Source of the DNA: Teratosphaeria epicoccoides
Lineage: Eukaryota; Ascomycota; Dothideomycetes; Mycosphaerellales; Teratosphaeriaceae
Direction: 5' to 3'
DNA length: 64,000 nucleotides
Assembly (NCBI GenBank): GCA_021401465.1
Contig: JADDMT010000043.1
Coordinates: 62,001-126,000 of the forward strand
The notes under the pieces were generated by a model. The model saw only the letters and a list, made by a program, of their open reading frames with translations. It did not search any database and had not been told where the DNA came from. The translations under genes were made by a program, and so were the position numbers. Every line of letters begins with the position of its first letter. Within the stretch, counting starts at the first letter, position 1. This document shows positions 59,401 through 64,000 of this stretch, one piece after another.

Positions 59401-62114
59401 CCCTTTACGCGGGCCGTAAGGGACGCCACAATCTTCAAGTAGGATCGTATGAACCTGCGATAGGAGTTAGTAAATCCTAGGAACACCTGTACTTCTTAGA
59501 GAGTAGTTAGCTATAGCTACTCTGTAATTATAGACACCCTTTAGTCATCCATGATAACTCCTTCTGTAGAGACAATGTATCCAAGAAACTTAATCCTATC
59601 CGTCAGGAATGAGTACTTCTTTAGGTTTGCATATAGAGCTAACTTGTAGAGCTATTCGAGTACTATCCTTAGATGCCGAATATGCTCCTCCTTCGAGTTA
59701 GAGTAGACTAGTATATCGTCTAAATATACTACGTAGCAGGTGTTAACAAGGCCGGCTAGGGCCCGGTTAATATACGCTTAGAACGTCGCTAGTATGTTAG
59801 TTAAGCTAAACGGCATTACTATATACTTGAAGTGTCTATACTACATTCGGAACGTAGTCTTCTACTTGTCGCCCTTTCGGATTAGTATCTAGTAGTAGGC
59901 GTCCTTCAAGTAGATAGACAAGAAGATAGCGGCGCAACTAAGGCAGTCAAGCGTCTTGCTAATAAGTAGTAGGGGGCAGCGGTTCTTCTAAGTTACTACG
60001 TTAAGGCCCCTATAGTTAACGTATAGGCGGAGCGTGTTATCCTTCTTCAGGACGAACATAACTAATACTCTAGCCTCGCTGTCGCTTCGTCGGATCCACG
60101 CGTTTCTTTACGCCTTATAGAGGTAGTCTCAAAGTGTTTCGAGCTACAATTCCGACATAGGGTATAGAGGTTAATACGGAGGATTGTAACTCTCCTTAAG
60201 ATTAATCGCATGTTCCGCGTCTAGGGCCTAGGCATAGGCCGTAGCCTCTACGTCGAAAATATCGGTGTATTCCTCTAACTTAGGCAGAAGGGTAACGTCT
60301 TCCTTGACGTTCTGTATGCGGACCGCATACACGCATTAGACCTTCTTCATGTCCTTGTAGAAGCTATGTGCGTCATGCATCCGCACTATAGGAACTTTGC
60401 CTATAGAGCCATAGAACTAGTTGTTAGTAGCTCTATTAACAACGACTCCCTGCTTGTAGCGCTAAGGGCGGCCGAGTAGGAGCTCCTTATCAGGAACGTC
60501 TTTAGCGTAGAAGACTTCGTTAGTCTTGCGTACTTCTCCTGAGGAGTCCGCGAGTTAGAGGCGCATGTTGTACGCGCCTCGAGCTGCTACGCCTTCGCCC
60601 TAAAAGGACTTCATAGTAGGCAGCAGGGCTCCTAGGATCAGCTTCAAACCGAGCCGTACGATTACTCTCTAGGGTATCACGTTAACCTCCGCAAGGTTAT
60701 CTAACATACAGTCTACTAGCTTAAGCGAGCCATTAACTCAGACCGTACCGGATAGGCGCTAGGCAGGCCACGAGTCTACACCATTAGTAACAGACAGCTT
60801 AGATACCCGCGGTAGCTATTCGGTTGTCTCGGGCATGTCCTTCTTTCGCCTCCCCTCTAGGGAGGTTTTAGACACCTTGCTTACCTTCTTCCTATCACTT
60901 CGTTTAGGATAGCGAGCCGCCTAGTAGTCCCTCGCTCCATAGATGTAGCAGCTACTCGGAGGCTTCTCGCTACTGTCTTTTGGCTTAGAGGGCTTACTCC
61001 TCTAGAATGAACTACCGCGTTAGACGTGACCCCTAGGGCGCTTGTAATAGCGGCCCTTTAGTAGGTCCTCAGGACTTAGACGCTTGTTGTCCTTACTGCC
61101 CGATTTTCCATTTCGCTTCAAGGTGATTTCCATACATGTCGCAAGGGACACGAGGTCTTACTAAGTTGTTAGAAGTTCATGAAAAGTCATGATTATGTTC
61201 TGAAGATTGTCATCAAGTTTAACAAGCAAGTGCCGCACGCGTTACGTCTCGGTATAGGGTAGCATCTGTCCCTCGAGTGTGGCAAGGTAGGTAGCGAAGC
61301 TAGATGTTATTTGTCCCTTCCTCTGCTTAGCCTTCTCGTACCCGACAGACATAGTAAGGGCGCGATTCCCTGGATCCTCGACCTAGTCGACACAGAACTA
61401 GTAAAAGTCCGCCTATGTATACGTTCTGTCATAGACCCGCATAAGGTTATACCGCTTATGCTAATTGTTACGAGGTTCCTTATCCTCTTCGAGCTACATT
61501 ACACTAAAGGCGACTCGTTCGCCCTCTGTAGAATATCCGCGTAGGTTAAGCACGAAAACTACCTTACATGCCTGCAAGAAAGTTCGAGCCTCCTTTAAGG
61601 TGTCTCCCTTAAACAGCTTTAGGTTACGTGCGTTACGACTACCTCCTAGTTAGCCTACTATGGCCCCAAATTTAGGCACTAGGATCGTAGGCACACGCGG
61701 AGAGTCTACGCCTCCTAGTAGGTTGTCTTCGCGGGTCCCTAGCGTGAAATCTCGCTAGATTTCTTCGTCCGCTAGTTCATTAGTACTACTTATAGCGACG
61801 TCTTCGTCGTCCTCGCTGTTATGACTGCTAGAAGCAGTGCGGCTCTAGCTCTAGTTCGTAAGGCGGTTCGCGACCTAATTAACAATCATGGCTACAAGGG
61901 CTAGGTCGATAGTCAGGGTTAGCTGCAGTCCCTGTACATAGGGTCTATTGCCTTATCCGCCGCGTAATTAGCCTCTAGCGGAACTGTCGCTCGATGTAGT
62001 GTCGCTCGTAGTAGGTACTTCTGCTAGCTAGTTACTTAGGCTAGCTTCGCCGTCATAGGCGCTTAGGATGGCGCTTACTACGCGTTAGTTGCAAGTTCGT
62101 AGTACTCTAGACAT
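56446..62114 (-). pseudogene. B4 gag-pol polyprotein, interrupted in integrase
   Basis: ATG 62114 (MSRVLRTC) is intact. Gag, a knuckle with CYIYGARDY near 60945, RT and RNase H follow; the integrase is interrupted at 58152-57453 by a small LTR-like element. The chromodomain is near 56600 and TAA at 56448. Without the insertion and its duplication the frame is 4965 nt, the same as B1 without its duplication. Some long stretches are stop-free, such as the gag core (RNARNLKLFKGDT region, about 61640-61590). Confidence 0.9.
57453..58152 (-). mobile_element. Small LTR-like (TRIM-like) element in B4 integrase
   Basis: 700 bp absent from B1 and B3. Terminal direct repeats of about 170 bp (57455-57629 and 57913-58088) share taatagggaaggc, aaaaggcttagtaattag and ggtcacgtgacgcc. 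A third partial copy (58084-58150) makes a 60-bp tandem repeat at the right end. The flank ggat (57449-57452) and agat (58154-58157, one G-to-A change) suggests a short target duplication. Internally there are repeated atagacatatgacttag words and no coding frame. It fits a non-autonomous terminal-repeat retrotransposon; a DNA element with long direct repeats cannot be excluded. Confidence 0.65.
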
Positions 62115-62163
62115 ATTGTAGTATTCTCTGCTAGACTGCAAAGCAGGGGGGAGAAAGCAGAAC

Positions 62164-62523
62164 TAATATAGATGTATATGCTATATGATATGAAAATATC
62201 TCGTAGTATAACAGAGTAATCCGACCTTTTAGTAGGTACAAGACAGCGCTGCTTTCTGCTTATTGCAGAGGTAGTTCTAAGGGTGCTTATAACCCCTGAC
62301 GCTCCTTAATTAGGGAAAACATGTCTGAGCCTAGCCTCGCAGGGGTACTGTAGGAAGAGCGACGTAGGAGCGTCCTACGTCGACAACTAATCCTACTTAG
62401 ACGACATATAAGCTAACGTATGTACGAAGGACCCCCTTGCTATGTATAGCAGGGTCACTACATGCCAAGGGCGGGCATCGGAACCTATGCGGCTCTAATG
62501 GCCCCCTAGTACTAACCGTATTA
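62164..62523 (-). repeat. 5' LTR of B4 (360 bp)
   Basis: Inverted B LTR ending at ccgtatta; the gag start lies 49 bp inside, as in the other B copies. Confidence 0.92.
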
Positions 62524-64000
62524 AGAGCAGACGTATCTAAGACTTAGCTTGACCTTACTTCTGTAAAAGAAGAGACATATGAGGATTTAGGGGGGTAGTA
62601 AGGTAGCAGGAGATCCCGGAGAAGGTCCTTGCCCTTTGCTAAAGGAATAAAGGAAAGGTAGAAGCTAGGGAGAGTCGCGAGGTTTGTGACTCTCTCCTGA
62701 CCCTCTCTAGCTATAGTAATTAAGACTTTGATACCTTACTTCTCTAGATCCTAGCCTTCCTGCCCTAACTCATTATAATAACTATACATACTACGGAACA
62801 TTTACCTGTTCCCTCTACCTATGACTATAGCTTAAGGTCTCTATAGTACAAAGGTAGGCGTAGGATACGTTCCTCTGTTAATAGTAAAGAAAGTAAGGTT
62901 AATTAAGGCAAGCTCTGCCGCAAAGCTAGTCCGACTATTAGCTAATGACAACAAGATCTACTTTAGTTAAGGCCTTCTATAACAAAGCTATGTAGTAGAC
63001 GTAGATGTAGTAGGAAGTGTCTACTGCTTTTAACATAGTCACGTGTGCCTAGAGAAGTAGGTAATGTAGTAGCCCTTTACCTTATTACTTGTTCCTAGTA
63101 TAGCTACATATAAGGCAAGAGATATATACCTAAGTCTATACGTAAATCATGATTAAACATAGCTATCTTGCTTAGTCCTTAATCTTATAGATCGATAGGT
63201 AAGGAATCTGATGTAGCGAGAATCTATGCCTAGTAGTAGGTAGAGGGGTACAATGTTAGCTATAGTAGGCATAAGGGCAAGTAGATAGGTAATAAACACG
63301 CGTTATCCTAGGAGTCCTCCGCCTATAGTACATTCGCGATCTTATTAATTAGACCTTTACTTTTAATGTTTACTAAAGAAAAAACTATATACCTATGTCA
63401 CGAGTTTTTAGAAGTCATTTATTAATATAGTATGTAACTAGTAATTAATACGTAGGTATGTAGTAGCGTATAGAGCCTCTATCTCTAATTATAGAGTAAG
63501 ATCCGAAACTAATTACTGCCTTTGTTCTATTATAAAGCATAGCGCATAATATGCGCCTATATACGTCACGTGTAGCTTAGCTTACTAGTCTAGCTGCCTA
63601 AGCCTATAGGCTAGTTGTCTAGTATCATTTGCCCCCTTCTCCTATAAGGGTCATCTTGACACTTAGACAGCTCCCTTCTTGCACTAAGCAAGATCAGATC
63701 CCTTATAGTCTACCCTGTAAGTAGCTAGTCCCTTCTAGAACTTCCTTCTACGCTAGGGCAGCCCCGTGAATCATGCTAGAATCATGACTTGTATGTCATG
63801 ACTCTTTGTTACTACATAAGGCATGCCGCAAACACGCTCGTTAGTTCTAATTAGCTCTAGCGTTAGTTGCTTGTAGTAACAAGGAGTTTATAGCTACAGG
63901 AAGCTTCTATAGCGTAAACAGTATACAGGTATAAAGTCCGCTTTTTGCATGCAGTAATCCTGACTTTCTTTATCACATTAACTTCTAAACATGCCTCCTA
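62524..64000. other. Unassigned degraded sequence
   Basis: About 1.5 kb with the same excess of TAG/CTA (14 against 3 CAG/CTG in 62761-62940 by hand count), so it has been mutated like the repeats, but I recognise no protein, LTR or RNA. A short inverted repeat, aatcatgac...gtcatgact, lies at 63781-63802. The last ten bases, atgcctccta, equal the first ten of H3-like gene 2 at 25579, which may be chance. Confidence 0.4.

Larger units (their letters stand above)
53650..62523 (-). mobile_element. Gypsy chromovirus B4, full length with 700-bp insertion
   Basis: 8874 bp with two 360-bp LTRs (62164-62523 and 53650-54009). Without the insertion at 57453-58152 and its 4-bp duplication it measures 8170 bp, the B standard. 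It is flanked by gacag on the left and agagc on the right, so no target duplication is visible and one flank has probably been rearranged. It has fewer stops than the other B copies. Confidence 0.92.

Noticed and set aside
61311..61653. Two overlapping plus-strand frames
   Set aside because: Opposite to gag of B4; the second is the same shadow as the minus-strand frame at 6589-6777.
1..64000. An alternative genetic code with TAG/TAA as Gln, which would restore most frames
   Set aside because: Stops also replace Trp (TGG to TAG), catalytic Asp changes to Asn, His and Cys change to Tyr, and copies differ by transitions only. That is mutation, not recoding.

Overview
The window looks like a transposon graveyard from a filamentous ascomycete (Pezizomycotina). 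I find no intact host gene, no rRNA or tRNA gene and no CRISPR array. Almost every base that can be assigned belongs to a degraded transposable element. Long frames still read as Ty3/gypsy, copia, hAT, Tc1-like or histone proteins, but they are broken by TAG/TAA codons that sit where Gln or Trp is expected. That is the mark of RIP-type C-to-T mutation. A hand count of bases 1-300 gives about 23 TAG+CTA against 3 CAG+CTG, whereas CAA/TTG and TAA/TTA are about equal and CpG is kept. The species cannot be named from this sequence. || Element families (names are mine). A: Ty3/gypsy chromovirus, LTR TGTCAT...TGACA of 414-468 bp, copies A1 (+, 1-3664), A4 (-, 3665-5481), A3 (+, 37244-38563), A2 (-, 39599-44568). 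B: Ty3/gypsy chromovirus of about 8170 bp with 360-bp LTRs and one 1655-codon gag-pol frame; copies B0 (-, 5' LTR and leader only), B1 (+, 5719-14790), B2 (+, from 17711, split), B3 (+, 26674-34848), B5 (+ fragment, 48295-49583), B4 (-, 53650-62523). C and D: two further gypsy fragments. E: a copia-type element split by A2. Also a Tc1/mariner-type transposase remnant and a 7456-bp hAT element. || Layout. 1-5481: A1 meets A4 tail to tail. 5482-15043: B1 sits inside the 5' LTR of B0. 15044-17705: gypsy D and Tc1 remnants. 17711-37243: B2, split first by the hAT (19188-26643, 8-bp duplication gttaaggc) and then by B3 (5-bp duplication ctaga). 37244-38563: end of A3. 38564-45670: copia E split by A2. 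46017-48294: unidentified degraded ORFs. 48295-53649: B5 and gypsy C fragments. 53650-62523: B4, carrying a 700-bp LTR-like insertion. 62524-64000: unassigned. || Most interesting content. The hAT element carries a BED-finger/hATC transposase on the minus strand, an unidentified ORF, and two different histone H3-like genes on the plus strand, one with a long CENP-A-like loop 1. Families A and B each carry a long antisense ORF between the chromodomain and the 3' LTR (230 codons in A, 474 in B), and its length is exactly conserved in the two best B copies. All copies here are inactivated, so any function has to be sought in less mutated relatives.
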